The position numbers and the translations under genes were made by a program. A stretch of DNA of 64,000 bases. It comes from Mesotaenium endlicherianum. Its lineage: Eukaryota > Streptophyta > Zygnematophyceae > Zygnematales > Mesotaeniaceae. Position 1 is the first letter of the stretch. Each line of letters starts with the position of its first letter. The DNA lies in assembly GCA_009602735.1 (NCBI GenBank), contig WELA01007625.1, positions 21,340 to 85,339 on the forward strand. The letters run 5' to 3'. Below the pieces are notes generated by a model, which saw only the letters and a program-made list of their open reading frames with translations, had not been told where the DNA came from and ran no database searches. Of this stretch, positions 1 to 10,816 are shown piece after piece.

Positions 1-756
1 CTTGGTGACACAAGCTTAAGCTTGAACAAGGACTAAGTCAATTTGTACATGTGCGAGTGTGAGTAAAGCACGAGCACAACGCAAATCGACAGTAAATGAG
101 AAGAACAAAAGGAAGGAGAAGCCTAGTTATGGGATTCGCGCGTAATGGTCCGTGAGGGACGTAAAACACCACGTATTTCGTCGTAATTTCAAATTACGCA
201 AAATACGCGTCCCGACGAGGTAAAAATGAATTCTTGGCGGTTTGAAAATGTAACAATGAATTTTCTACTTTCACCACCTTCATATCGTAGCAAACTGAGT
301 ACTCTTCCATTCGCGACCAATTGCGCTCGAAGTTTCCAAGCAATTTGAATCTTACAAGCCTTGCCAATTTTTCCGAGAATCTTGGAAAAACGTAATACAC
401 ACGTAATCTCATTTTTGACACATAATTTCGCGAAACGTATTTGTTTTACGTATTCTCCAAATACGTATGCCATAACTAGGAGGAGAAGGAAGAGCGCAAA
501 GAAGATGAAGGCATTCTAAAAGCGACGAAGAGCCAGAGAGCCACGTTTTTGTCGACGTTTTCAAAAATTCCTTGCTCTTTGCAATTTAGCTTTGTATGTA
601 AGGCAGCTATTAGGAATTTTCTAAGGAAGATTAATGCCCTGACAGGCTAGACTTGCAAATGTGATCTGCTAGGAGATACTTGAGCAAAAACGAGAACATA
701 TATCGCGATGTGCAAATAATGCATATGATGGTGAGTTGCTATTTCTGATTTGAAAT
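1..756 (+). repeat. Degraded family-D LTR-like sequence (edge of window)
   Basis: No gene is seen. The part from 481 to about 690 resembles about 19,460-19,700 inside the 1.6-kb LTR-like insertion at 18,813-20,420, sharing for example GAGCGCAAAGAAGA and a following run of matched segments. It is therefore read as a divergent fragment of the same repeat, cut by the window edge on the left and by a family-C LTR on the right. A MITE sits inside it. Orientation follows the other copy's plus-strand reading and is not proven. Confidence 0.45.
122..480. mobile_element. hAT-like MITE with 8-bp target duplication
   Basis: The 359-bp segment starts with CCTAGTTATGG and ends with its exact complement CCATAACTAGG. 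It is flanked on both sides by AGGAGAAG (114-121 and 481-488), a perfect 8-bp target-site duplication. That TSD length fits the hAT superfamily. The interior is AT-rich with inner inverted ACGTATTT-type motifs and encodes no transposase, so it is non-autonomous. A related arm is at about 41,870-41,930. The superfamily call rests on TSD length only. Confidence 0.85.
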
Positions 757-1250
757 TGTAGGGATATAAGCTAGAGAATATTAGCTCGTTTTCTTATTTT
801 TTGAATATGTTGGGAGTAATTTTGTGTGGATTCAAGTGTGAATAGATACTCTAGTGGTTCATGTCCTTTGAACCTTCTAAGGCATTTTTAAAGTTAGAGG
901 AAGGACCTAGAAGAACTCCATGTGGCAAAAGGCAAATATGCCATTCTTAGGTCAAAAGGACATGTGTACATTATTCTAGAAAGAGGTGGCAAGTTTTAGG
1001 GTGTGTTGAGTGCCAACACATCAACATGCATCTTTCTGAAAAATTACTTGTGTAGCAAGTATATAAACAAGAGCTAGAACATAGAAGTATATTCCGAAAT
1101 CACTCTTGTACTTGCCAAATTCCAGAAATATATTTTCTTTCAAGAAGCCATCTCTCTTTCAAGAAGCTACCACTTGTGTTTACAGATCCTTGTCTTAAAT
1201 AGATAAAGTATTTTATTTCACTAAGTACTTTTTTGATCTATTTCTCTACA
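757..1250 (+). mobile_element. Family-C LTR, plus orientation
   Basis: This is homologous over its length, in reverse orientation, to the 500-bp solo LTR at 14,690-15,189, and its start resembles the sequence beginning at 63,924. It begins TGTAGGGATATAAG and ends CTCTACA. It is followed directly by a primer-binding-like site and a short coding start, so it is a 5' LTR of a Copia-like element whose body has been lost. Confidence 0.75.
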
Positions 1251-1348
1251 GTGGCATCAAAGCTAGGCACTTTGGTAGCACAAAAAGATGGCCGATCCTC
1301 AAGACCAAAAGCAAACTAATATATTATGACTCAAATCACTACACCAGA
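1251..1348 (+). mobile_element. Family-C 5' leader with primer-binding site, then inverted LTR end
   Basis: TGGCATCAAAGC at 1252-1263 is one mismatch from the initiator-Met primer site TGGTATCAAAGC of plant Copia elements. An ATG at 1288 opens MADPQDQKQT, a plausible gag start that stops almost at once. From about 1313 to 1348 the sequence matches the end of a minus-oriented family-C LTR (ending CTCAAATCACTACA). This is a deletion-rearranged stub with no functional coding capacity. Confidence 0.6.
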
Positions 1349-1725
1349 GACCCTGCTCTGTTGTTGAGTAATTTTGTTCGGCAGGTATCAGCTTGCGACT
1401 CTCAAAACTGATAGATTTGCCTGCTTGTAACAAGACAACCCCTATTCCAACACCGGACGCATCAGCAACTATCTCGTAAGGCAAGTCGAAATGAAAGAAC
1501 GGGCGCATTAGTGAGTGCATACTTAATGCGCTCGAACGCATGTTGCGTCTTCTCGTTCCAAAGAAACGGCATATATTTCCTTGTCAGAGCAGTGAGTGGC
1601 GCGACCATCATTGAATGACTTTGCATAACTTGCGAAAGTAGTTCGCAAACCCATGGAATGAACGTACAATATGTACATCTTTTAAGACAGGCCAATCAGC
1701 GACACGCGCAAATTGGCTGGGTCAA
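1349..1725 (-). pseudogene. RNase H fragment of A1 pol
   Basis: Minus-strand frames give DLPYEIVADASGVGIGVVLL and ESRKLIPAEQNYSTTEQ. These match the RNase H start of copy A3 (catalytic Asp in the ADAS motif, Glu in the TEQE position). Two frames are needed (minus-strand ORFs at 1299-1541 and 1462-1695), so there is a frameshift. The 3' part of RNase H and all of the integrase are absent. Confidence 0.8.
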
Positions 1726-2131
1726 TGTGAAGAAACTGTATATTTGTAAATATAGTCTGCATTCAAATATAATAGTTATCAAGTTCAGCCTGCTGAACTT
1801 TAGTTAATATTTAGTATGCTGGACTTTTAATAATAATCGGGGTAATGACTCAGCCAAGATCAGCAGGCTGAAGTCAACTTAGGTCAGCTTGCTGGCATAT
1901 TCTTTGACAGCTAGCTGACTTCCGTATTCGGTAGCAGCGAACTGCCTAGTTATGCAATTAAGTGTGATATGCTAGATGAATGGCCAGATGACATCCTTAG
2001 GATGGATGGCGATTTGGGATGATTTGTCTTTGCTGTTTATTCAATCGACAAAAGATACCATAAAGACTACTTGCTGATATAAAGATCTTTTATTAATTGT
2101 TAATCGCCTATTGGTAAGTCGATTCATTTCA
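1726..2131 (+). mobile_element. Family-B solo LTR with internal deletion
   Basis: It starts TGTGAAGAAACTG and ends GATTCATTTCA. The sequence follows the 719-bp family-B LTR at 3457-4175 but lacks about 310 bp from the middle. Left flank GTCAA (1721-1725) and right flank GTCAG (2132-2136) give a 5-bp target duplication with one mismatch. It interrupts the RT of A1 at a point where the A3 copy reads continuously. Confidence 0.8.
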
Positions 2132-3087
2132 GTCAGGGCGCACCCCTTTCGAACCCACTATGTGTTCGAGGTACAACAATTCATCTTTTAGAGAGGAACA
2201 TTTCTTGAGCTTAGCGTACAGCTGTTGCTCGCGAAGGATTTGCAACACCAACTCGGGGTGCTTGTAATGCTCATCCCTGTTCTTTAAATAAACCAGGATA
2301 TTGTCAAAGTAAACCCAAATGAACTTACCCTAGTAAGGTCGTTCATCGTGCTTTGGAATGTCGCGGGTGCATTGGTAAGTCCAAAACTTAGGACTTTGTA
2401 TTGGAAGTGACCAATAGGCGTTCGAAACGTTGTCTTGGGGACGTCCTCTGATGTGATTGAAATTTGATGATAGCCTTAAGCTAGATCAAGCGAGGAGAAC
2501 ACGCATGCTCCTTGCAGTGAATCAAAGAAATCATCAATACGAGGTAACAAATAGCGGTTCTTCACCGTTATGTTGTTCTATACACGATAAACAATGCACT
2601 TTCTAAGCGTCCCATCTTTCTTTGAAACAAATAAATTGGGGGCTCCAAATGATTAAGAGCTTGGCTCAATCCATCCTTTCTCCAGCAAGTCGATAATTTG
2701 GTCTTTCATTTATGTCATCTCCAACGGGCTTGGGCAATAAATTGGTCGCCAAGTTGGTTGAGAATTGGGAACAAGAGGGATTGTATGCCCAATACCCCTA
2801 TCAGGCGGAAGCCCGGCTGGTATTTCATTTGGATTCACTAACTTGTACTTTTGCAAAAGAGCAGAAAGTTCAGCTGTAAGTGTTGCCACACGACCAAGGA
2901 CATCTAAAAAAGACTCTTCCGTTAAGAGCGTTCTTGTAGTCTCTGGGGGTGCTTGTCTCAGTGATTCATAGAAAACATGTTGACCTCGTTTTGCCAAACT
3001 TCGAGCTTGCTTTATGGTAATAGAAAAATCTTGTTAGGACCGTCGATTTTCATATCAGGCCTAAGAGGCTGAAGAGTAATCTTTATA
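2132..3087 (-). pseudogene. Reverse transcriptase fragment of A1 pol
   Basis: This is collinear with 32,480-33,430 of copy A3. The minus-strand ORF at 2710-2997 gives GIGHTIPLVPNSQPTWRPIY, the conserved lead-in to Ty3/gypsy RT. The palm region at 2140-2600 aligns at DNA level but is broken by stops and small indels. It ends at the left TIR of the inserted DNA element at 3088. Confidence 0.8.
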
Positions 3088-3456
3088 CACTCTGAGATCG
3101 GTTTGGACCGAAACGGCAAAAAACGCCCCAGGTGTCGATCTCCGGCCATTTTTGTTTGGATGTTTTCAACGCTAAGCCATGCAAAGTGGAGAACATGACC
3201 CCTTCACGGCAGGCGAAGATGGTGCTTTCAGGGTCTTTCTACGCTAAATGTCGAAGAAAGTGCATGGGAACGATCTCCGTTTGATCTCCACCTTTGACGC
3301 GTAGAAATGTTCATCGTCTCGTGCAATGTTCACCATGCAATTTCGGCTAAGTATGAGAAGCGTAACTAGTTCTTGAAATGGTCACGGATACTATCTTTTG
3401 ATTGGTCGGCAGCGTTAAGTTCGAGTGTGCCAATAATGTTATCAACGACGAGTTCC

Positions 3457-4175
3457 TGTCATGAATCAGTATATTGGTTGATATAATATTCATTTAAATA
3501 TAACAGTTAAATAAGTTCAGCCTGCTGAACTCAAGTTAATAGTCAGTCTGCTGGACTTTATATTTAATATCAGTTTAGTGACTCAGCCGGAAGCAGCAGG
3601 TTGAAGTCAGCTTAAGTCAGCTTGCTGACACATTCTTTGACAGCCAGCTGACTTCCGTATTCGGTAGCAGCAAATTGCCTCGATATGCATCTAAGTGTGG
3701 CATGCTAGATGAATGGCCAGATGACATCCCTATGATGGATGGCGATTCGGGATGATGGGAAATGGTGGTGGATTTGGTTAACCGAGGTCCTACCAACGTG
3801 GTTAACTCCCGGGTAGGCGGTGCCATCGCACTTGCCGTTGAACAATAAACTCATTCCATGTACATATGCTAGGATTGCTCTCGAGTTCGGCATTCGGAAA
3901 CGAGGCCAACTCTCTTGTACAGCTTACTGAGAGAGATTTGAATCCAAGGCGAGAAGCCATTGATACGCACTGTCTTCTAACCTTGCTTATGTATGAGTTC
4001 ACTGATTGCATTACTGATGCTAGTTTACTCGCATTTGACTTACGAGTGTCGTTCACTGCTAGTGTGTTGTCCTTTTGCCGTTTAATCAGTTAACGGAAAA
4101 TCCATAAAGATTACTTGCTGATATAAAGATCTTTATTAATTGTTAATCGCCTATTTGGTAAGTCGATTCATTTTA
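3457..4175 (+). mobile_element. Family-B solo LTR (719 bp)
   Basis: It starts TGTCATGAATC and ends GATTCATTTTA, so the ends are near-perfect inverted repeats. Perfect 5-bp target duplication GTTCC at 3452-3456 and 4176-4180. It contains short repeated CAGCCTGCTGAACT-type motifs and no coding capacity. It is nested inside the TA-flanked DNA element. A minus-strand sister copy is at 26,820-27,541. Confidence 0.92.
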
Positions 4176-4522
4176 GTTCCTAACAAAAGTCCAAAACAAA
4201 ATTGCAAAAACGAAGTCAAGTGAAGTTCATTTGCAAAAGTAGCCGGGTGGCGGGGGTGGCCTGACACGCTCGCTCCCCATTGCCGGTGGTTGCCGGTTTC
4301 TCTCTCAACAATCGTCAAGAAGGCGACGGGCGACGAGCCAAAGTGGGCCAAAGTTGCCGGTTGCAAAGGGTGGCCTGCTCTCGCTTCTGTGTGATTGGTC
4401 CGGGCCGGAAGGAGCCCGCCGCGGCCCTGACAGGTCACGTGGGTCTTGGACAGACGGCGAGTATGGCACTGACAGGCCCGTCCTGATAAGTCCGGATGCC
4501 CACGGAGCTCCTCGTTTCCTGC

Positions 4523-5776
4523 TGAAATAAATCCTGCTTATTCAAGATTAATATATTTCATTTAAATATATAAGGTCAGAGATAGGTGGAAGCGTGACAA
4601 ATCAGGGAGCGATCTTCGCCCTTATAATGAATTCCGTTTACTCATCCATAACCCTTGACTCACTTACCGTAGTGTGCCATAGTTGCACACTAACACGAGG
4701 CACAAGAAAGAGGCGAGCTTGAGGACTAGAGCTTCTCCTTTAGAAACTCATGGCCTCTTGCCTACCCAGGCATACAAGCATGTATAAGCACATACACAAC
4801 ATCAGGGGACTGAATAGCAAACGCGCTCTCATTCAGGTGACCATAATGTAGCTAAAACACATCCCACTGACTTAGGTGCAAAACCATGGAATCTGTTCGC
4901 TGTGTGACCCCGAAATGTCAGAGGGCATAACTCTACCAACACTACTTGAAATTGAGCAAACTCAACAGCAACAGATGCATCTTGTAGAGCCCTTTTCGAA
5001 AAGTCCTAGTTCGCTCCATTTGGAGCGCAGACAAAGCAGCCATGTCAATTTTCGTGAAGGCTGGTCATTAGAACGAACCCAAAAGTGCACACATGACTTG
5101 CAAGTAGAAATCCGACTGTAAAGCCTACTGTCCAGAATGAGGGACCACGAGATCCCAGCCTGCTATGTACCTAGTGACCACCTGGTTGACCACGGCGCAA
5201 GGTGCGCCGTTTCGTGGGAAACCCGTTTAAGTTGGGACCCACGAATCTAGGTGTAACGACCATATCAATTGGTCGGTTGACTGAAGTCCTAACTGTTCAG
5301 TTGACTGACGACGGTTCCGCCTACTCAGGAGTTAACCACATTGGTAGAACATCAGCTTACCGAATCTCAGTCGACTTTCAGTATACTACGGTCACATGTG
5401 CCAATCTACAAATAATAATCTAAATGAATATATCTATCTACAGAGTACTGAAGCTAAGTATACTGACTAATATCAAGGGAGCTTATTATATGTCAACCTA
5501 CTAATATTATATCCTATATATAACTGATATATAAATCTCAACAAACTATTATATGATACTGAAGTCACCTTGCTGTCCTTTTCAACAAAGTCAGCAAACT
5601 ACACTATGATACAAAAGTCATCCTGCTGACCTTTTTGACAAAGGAAGTAAACTCGCATTACATCGACATACATTCATTTAGATGAACTCGCACATGTGAG
5701 TATATTGACATAATACTTATTTAGTGTTATATTTATGTATGCAATTGTTAAATAAATAATGAACTGATTCATTACA
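4523..5776 (-). mobile_element. Family-B' solo LTR (1254 bp)
   Basis: In plus reading it begins TGAAATAAATC and ends GATTCATTACA, the same terminal signature as family B in reverse orientation. A perfect 5-bp duplication CCTGC is at 4518-4522 and 5777-5781. Shared blocks with B include the GGAGTTAACCACATTGGTAG-type segment, but it is longer and very divergent, so it is treated as a related subfamily. No ORF is convincing. Confidence 0.88.
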
Positions 5777-6668
5777 CCTGCCCAATTGTCAGCGGGCAAC
5801 AGGGGCCACAAATGTTGTAAAAGGGTGGCGGGGTTGTTTCCTTAGCCGTCGCAATTCCTTGGCTCAATTTGGGTGGCGGGGGTGGCCCTCATAGGGCCCT
5901 CTGCCCTGTCCAGCCAATCGTATTGCGCTCATTAAACCACAAAGAAGTGTCGTAGCAAGCTCTTCTCCACAACGACTACCGCACGGGCACTACTGATATG
6001 TTATAATTTTCTATCAGCAGCGCCTCCAAGCGTCTGCTAAGTGAAGGGCTCTGCCCCTCATGGCTAGACCCTTTTGGGTTTAAGCCTGACGGAGAATTCA
6101 ATCTCCGTGCGGGCTGGGGCCTCGAGGTTTTGGCCTGTTGTTGGTAAAATCCGGCATGTCGCCATGATACGCTTTTTTCCAAACATGCTATGTTCTCTTT
6201 TGTCCACGTGTCAAAAAGTCCACCGGCCCATCGTGGCTGCATCATGACGCGGACGGAGCCGCCAATCAAAGAAAGTCAAATTTGGATTCTATGTATCAGA
6301 TCGCCGACAAGTGAACACGACTTTTTTTAAAAAAGTTAATGGGTTTCCGCTGTCGGAATCGCTCGCCAGACGGCTTGAGTCTTAAAGTTAGCGCTCTTCT
6401 GATTGGTTACAGCTTTTTTTTGACTGCATTTCAAAGTGTGCTGTGATTGGGCCTGCAATGTCGTAGATGCATGTAATTTATGAATAATATGCTTTGATTG
6501 GTCCTTCAAGGCCGTAGATGTATTGTAACGTCTCCGCTTTCAAGAAGCGGGGGGGTCCATTGAAGGCAAAAAACACAGCAAAACAGGCCCTAGCGGGGAA
6601 ATGGTATTTCTTCGCTCGTCTCCGGTCATGACGTTTCGCCGTTTTCCCACTAGACCGGTCTCAGAGTG

Positions 6669-7038
6669 TACCTCCCTTGCAAACAATGCATGTCTTTTGA
6701 CCGTAATCAATCAACGCACTTGTTTGCGTGAGCCAACTGTTACCCAAAATTGCATCTATACCATCGAGCAATTCAATAACGTAGGATTTTTGGTGGCCGA
6801 GGTATGACTGCGCCTTAAGCGGTAACTTAATTGCACCAGTTATGCGGGCTAAAGAACCATCGCCAAGGCGAAGTTGTTCAGTCTTTATAATAGGAGTCAA
6901 CCTCATTTTTTGTGTAAAACTTGCACTGATGTAACTGTTTGATGCGACTGAATCAATGACAGTGAAGCATGACCATCCTGAAACTTTTGCTTCAAACGTC
7001 CTACTCAACCCCAAAGAAGCATTATGCATCACTAGCAA
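6669..7038 (-). pseudogene. Aspartic protease fragment of A1
   Basis: A minus-strand ORF of about 125 aa aligns with the protease ORFs of A2 and A3: MLVMHNASLGLS, CFTVIDSVAS, LRLGDGSLARITGAIKL and GNSWLTQTSALID. The active-site triad, Asp-Ser-Gly in A3, reads Asp-Ser-Val here, which would abolish activity. The fragment ends at the right TIR of the inserted DNA element. Confidence 0.85.
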
Positions 7039-7809
7039 CGTCCTCGCCTTGAGAGGAATATGGGAAATTTAGAGGACCTTTACTAAAATCCCATTTTGCA
7101 TTGCCAATCTTGCGCGAAATCGAGTGATCGGGTTAGAGTACACGGTGTACATGTGTGAATGCAGCAATATAAATTGGTGCAAGACACTTGTGCAATTTCC
7201 GTAAGCGGGACAAGTGTGCGTAACACTTGTCAAGGTTAGGACCATGCGGTTGAAAGTGCAAGAACATGCAAGCATGGATGCACTCGAGTTCCGTAAACTC
7301 GTCAAAGGTCAACACTTGCATACAAATATATTCGTTTCGAAGTAAATTTATATCGGGTATTTTAGAGAAAAAAGAATCTTTGGTGTATGCGGACAAACAC
7401 TTAGAATTTCTTGCTCACTAAGTAGTGTTGTCAATAGCTCAGAAGAAATTGGCACTTCTCAAGTAGAATGCGATGTCAACCTTGACATGATTTGAGTGAG
7501 CGTTGTGATAAGCAGGGCGGTTTTCTTATCGCTTTCAAGCCCAAATTCATGTGAGAGGGTCGAGTCACAAATGGACGAGATAAAACAGATGCAAAAAGCA
7601 TCGTGCCAAAGCAGTAGAGAAAGTGAAATAATCCACAAACTCAAATAAGCAACAAAATTAACCCAAAGTCAAAGAAACATGTCAAATCTAGGCAAAACGT
7701 GACCAAATATGGACGATAATGTGGCCGGTCCAGATTGTGCATTCAAGTGTCAGTACCATTAGAATGACAACAAGTGCGACAATTTCATGAAAAAAAAAAA
7801 AAAAAAACN

Positions 7810-7858
<49 letters not shown>

Positions 7859-8152
7859 GGGAAAAGATCCCTTGTGTATATCAAAAAATGCGCATAGTAT
7901 CCAAAAACACAAATTGGGTGGGATGGGTGGGGAATAAAAACAAAGTCCCCCTTGGACCCCTTTTGTGTGCAACGGGGCAAAAAGTCCCAAACGGTTGAAA
8001 AAATTTACTTGATCATGTGCGAGGGGTTGAGGAAACAGGCGCCCTTCACAATAAAAGTCGAATAGGGTGGACCTGTTGGGCTTCCATAAAACCTGTGCTC
8101 CACTTCCTGAATATGAAACAAACAGCGTTGTTAGAAACGACGAAAAATATCT
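7039..8152 (-). other. A1 gag/protease spacer joined to unalignable sequence with a long poly-A tract
   Basis: From 7039 to about 7450 the minus strand matches the gag-to-protease spacer of A2 (17,110-17,430). Beyond that the match is lost. The segment includes a run of about 63 A (with one ambiguous base, 7809) at 7791-7853, followed by low-complexity sequence. The zinc-knuckle part of gag seen in A2 is absent, so 7455-8152 replaces it, probably by an insertion. The poly-A could be the tail of a non-LTR retroposon, but no RT or SINE body was recognised. Confidence 0.5.
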
Positions 8153-8330
8153 TTATGGCCAAAAGGGGTTTAGGCCTAGCTGGCTCGGGGGATTGTTGAG
8201 GGCAGGTCCAGCGCCACCTTCAGGAAAGGCAGCAGCGGCAGCAGCAGCAACGCCGGTCGAGGCGGCAACAATAGTAGCATCGGCACTAGCGTTGATCTCC
8301 ATGAGGAAGCCAAGGGAGCGCCGAAGATAG
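8153..8330 (-). pseudogene. N-terminal gag remnant of A1
   Basis: Reading minus from about 8303, MEINASADATIVAAS is followed by an alanine run. This parallels the alanine-rich gag start of A3 at 34,690. It lies where gag should begin, downstream of the primer-binding site and LTR. The rest of gag is lost. Confidence 0.6.
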
Positions 8331-8498
8331 AGAAATATTTCCCCGTCAAACGTAGATAAGCAACCGTAGGGCAGGGCAGTACTGGGATGGGTGACCATTC
8401 CAATAAAAAAATGCCCGAGAATATATTTGTTCAAACTATATTTTCCAACCACTAAATATAAAATTCCTTAGAAAAACTGAGATCGGCTCCAATACCAC

Positions 8499-8750
8499 TG
8501 TAGCGTTTTTGGGCGTTTCTGCCTCTTTGAGAGGATCTTTTCCTCGGTATTCAAAAAATATTTAAGAATAGCGGAAAGAAAATACCTCTAAGTGCGAAAT
8601 TGACAAGTCCTCGAGAAAAGCGTAAATGTAGACTAATATAGAATGTGTGCTTGTGAGAGTTGAACTCACAATGACTTTACACGTATTTATACCTGCACAA
8701 CGTAAGGCACTGGAGTGCTTCGAGTCACCACCTAGAGCACTGGGTCATGT
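8499..8750 (-). mobile_element. Truncated 5' LTR of A1 plus primer-binding site
   Basis: From TGTAGCGTTTTTGG the sequence follows the family-A LTR (CTTTGAGAGGATC, GTGTGCTTGTGAGAGTTG, TGCACAACG) and stops near 8750, at about 250 of the usual 920-940 bp. Just left of it, the minus strand reads TGGTATTGGAGCC, an initiator-Met-like primer-binding site. At 8751 it joins plus-strand integrase sequence of another copy. Confidence 0.8.
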
Positions 8751-8995
8751 CGGGATGTAGAGGATGTAGAGGAGGTCTTAGGACATCGCTCCACCCCTCG
8801 TAAGCCTCCCAGAGTGGAGCTTTTGATTAAATGGCTCGATTACAACTCCAGTTGGAACTCGTACGAACCTCGGGACAAAATCCTACTTGATTGTAGTTAC
8901 AATGGGCTAAAAACCAGCTCCTCTGCGCCCAGGCTTGAATTGCGTTCTGCAACAATTCTTAAGGCATTATGTGAATCCTCGCCAAGACAACTGGG
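8751..8995 (+). pseudogene. Family-A integrase C-terminal chromodomain fragment, plus strand
   Basis: The frame starting near 8814 gives VELLIKWLDYNSSWNSYEP, the chromodomain core at the end of family-A integrase. Further on, the DNA matches an earlier integrase segment (CTGCAACAATTCTTAAG..., equivalent to the QQFLKHYVNP region of A2), so the fragment is internally rearranged. It is oriented opposite to A1, A2 and A3. Confidence 0.75.
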
Positions 8996-9982
8996 TGCAG
9001 CGTTTTTGGACGTTTTTGCTTTTTTGAGAGGAGCGTTTTTGCTTTTTTGAGAGGATCTTTTCCTCGGTATTCAAGAAATATTTAATGATAGCGGAAAGAA
9101 AATAACTCTAAGTGCGAAATTGACAAGCCTCAAGAAAAGCGTGAATGTGAACTAACATAGCATGTGTGCTTGTGAAAGTCGCACTCACAATGACTCTATA
9201 GGTATTTATAACTGCACAACGTGAGGTACTGGAGTGCTTCGAGTCACCACCTAGGGCATTGGATCATGTCAACAAACGGTCAAAGGGACGTGACCTATTC
9301 GGCTGAATGCTCGAATGGATGTGACCATTTGGATAGAAGCTCAAATGGACGTGGCCGTTCAGCCAAATGCTCGAAAACGCGCCATTTGGCCGTTTGGAGA
9401 CTTCTCGACGGTTTGCGAAAAACCGCTTCACTCCACACGGGCGTTTTCGTGTCATTGCGACTATTTGAAAAGTCGCAATCGTTCGTGATGTTGCGTACAC
9501 ATTGCTAACGTCATGACCCGTAAGTCATATAAACTACATTCCCAATTGGTTAGGTGTGAAAATTTCAAACAAGAGGTCGCGGGTTCGTATCTGCATGAAT
9601 GCAAAGTAACTAGGAATTTGCATAATTGTTTTGTTTGTCTTTGTTCCGGTTAACGACTTGTCGTTAAACCAACTTGTCCAAGATCCAGAATAATAACAAT
9701 CAAAATAAGTTAACCAATTAATTATTAATTAAGTTATCATATCGTAATTATCCAAAGTAACTTCATGAATAATCACGTCGTACTATTGCGAAGTAGTCGA
9801 ATTACTTTACGACGCTTATTGCAACGACATATTGGTCATTTTGCCAATCCACCAGGAATTAGTTGACCCACAAATGTGGCGGATAATTCGCCAAGATGCA
9901 ATCATTTATCAAATAACATATCAATAAATAGTATAAACATATTTTAGGTAATCGGGAAAACATCCCAAAAAAGATCGCTACA
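8996..9982 (-). mobile_element. Family-A LTR (987 bp), minus orientation
   Basis: It starts TGCAGCGTTTTTGG and ends GATCGCTACA. It has all the family-A landmarks but is one of the most divergent copies. The tRNA-like block at about 9540-9593 has a decayed B box. Flanking 5-mers do not match (CTGGG and AGTGT), so it was probably left by recombination, not by a simple insertion. It splits a plus-strand family-A fragment. Confidence 0.75.
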
Positions 9983-10186
9983 AGTGTGCTATCAAGCGCA
10001 AATGGTGATGCAAGGAACAAACGCAAAAGAGCCGCAGCCATATAATCGTTCTTTTCCGTCCCTGTGATGATGCAAAGTCCATTCATTCACCTTGTCTTTT
10101 ACGCTAGCTAAGGCAAGTATTGACGCCAAACGACTTAAAAGACGTACGCTTCACAAGGACGCTAGGTTCTCTTTAAGGGGGAGGAG
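9983..10186 (+). mobile_element. Family-A 3' internal tail and polypurine tract, plus strand
   Basis: This matches, in reverse complement, the sequence between the integrase end and the 3' LTR of A3 (30,000-30,200). Shared landmarks are GTGATGATGCA, AAAAGACGTACGCTT and the purine tract CTTTAAGGGGGAGGAG immediately before the LTR. No coding. Confidence 0.75.
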
Positions 10187-10816
10187 TGTCACAATCTGAG
10201 CTTTTTAGGCATATTGTAACCCGCGACCTATCGGTTGACGTGTCGCACTTCGGAAGATAGTCGTAAAAGTCCGACAAAACCTAAAATGCTGAGTTACTTG
10301 GCATACATGCAGATTAGAACCCGCGACCCTTCATTTGATTTGTTCACGTCTAACCGACTTGGCGAAGTAGTTATTATAGCTACCGGTTTGTGTCCAATGA
10401 ATCTGTACGCCACCTTGCGAGCAGTCGCGACTTTTCAAAAAGTCGCGCGAACGCGAAAACGCTCGTTTGGCGTGAAACGCTTTTTCGGAAATTGTTGAAG
10501 AAGTCTGCAAACGGCCAAACGGCGCGTTTCGAGTATTCGACCAAACAGGTCATCCCCCTTTGACCGTTTTTGTTGAACATGAACCAGTGCCCTAGGTGAT
10601 GACTCGAAGCACTCCTGTGCCTCACATTGTGCAAGTATATATACTTGCAAGAGTCAATGTGAGTGCAACTCTCACAAGCATAAATTCTACCTTAGATTTC
10701 ATTTTTGCTTTCTTGAGGATAGTCGATTGTTTAAAATTGTCGTCTTAATCCCACTAAGTATTAAATTATTCTTGGAAATCGAGGAAAAGATCCTCTCGAA
10801 AGACAAAACGTTACCA
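10187..10816 (+). mobile_element. Family-A 3' LTR, plus orientation, internally deleted
   Basis: It starts TGTCACAATCTGAG directly after the polypurine tract and ends ACGTTACCA. About 300 bp of the normal LTR are missing near the start. The tRNA-like block appears reversed here (GAACCCGCGACC... CTAACCGACTTGGCG around 10,318-10,365), as expected for a plus-oriented copy. Confidence 0.75.

Larger units (their letters stand above)
3088..6668. mobile_element. TA-flanked terminal-inverted-repeat transposon, non-autonomous
   Basis: The left end starts CACTCTGAGATCGGT and the right end, read in reverse, starts CACTCTGAGACCGGT. Imperfect similarity extends some 20 bp further. The element is flanked by TA on both sides and cleanly interrupts A1 between its RT-proximal and protease segments. 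Removing the two nested solo LTRs (3457-4175 and 4523-5776) and their duplicated 5 bp leaves about 1.6 kb with no transposase ORF. TA flanks would fit a Tc1/mariner-type mechanism, but the superfamily is not established. The body has GC-rich stretches around 4240-4500 and 5800-5960. Confidence 0.7.
1349..8750 (-). mobile_element. Chromovirus copy A1 (Ty3/gypsy), scrambled, with nested insertions
   Basis: Reading on the minus strand from 8750 there is a truncated 5' LTR, a gag start, an unalignable segment, protease, RT and RNase H. These are collinear with the better-preserved copy at 29,060-35,818. The integrase end is missing at the left, where the copy abuts family-C debris at 1348/1349. 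A family-B LTR, and a TIR element itself carrying two solo LTRs, interrupt it. Many stops and frameshifts make it non-functional. Confidence 0.85.

Noticed and set aside
7688-7990. ORFs with poly-Phe or poly-Lys
   Set aside because: Translation of the poly-A/T tract at 7791-7853.
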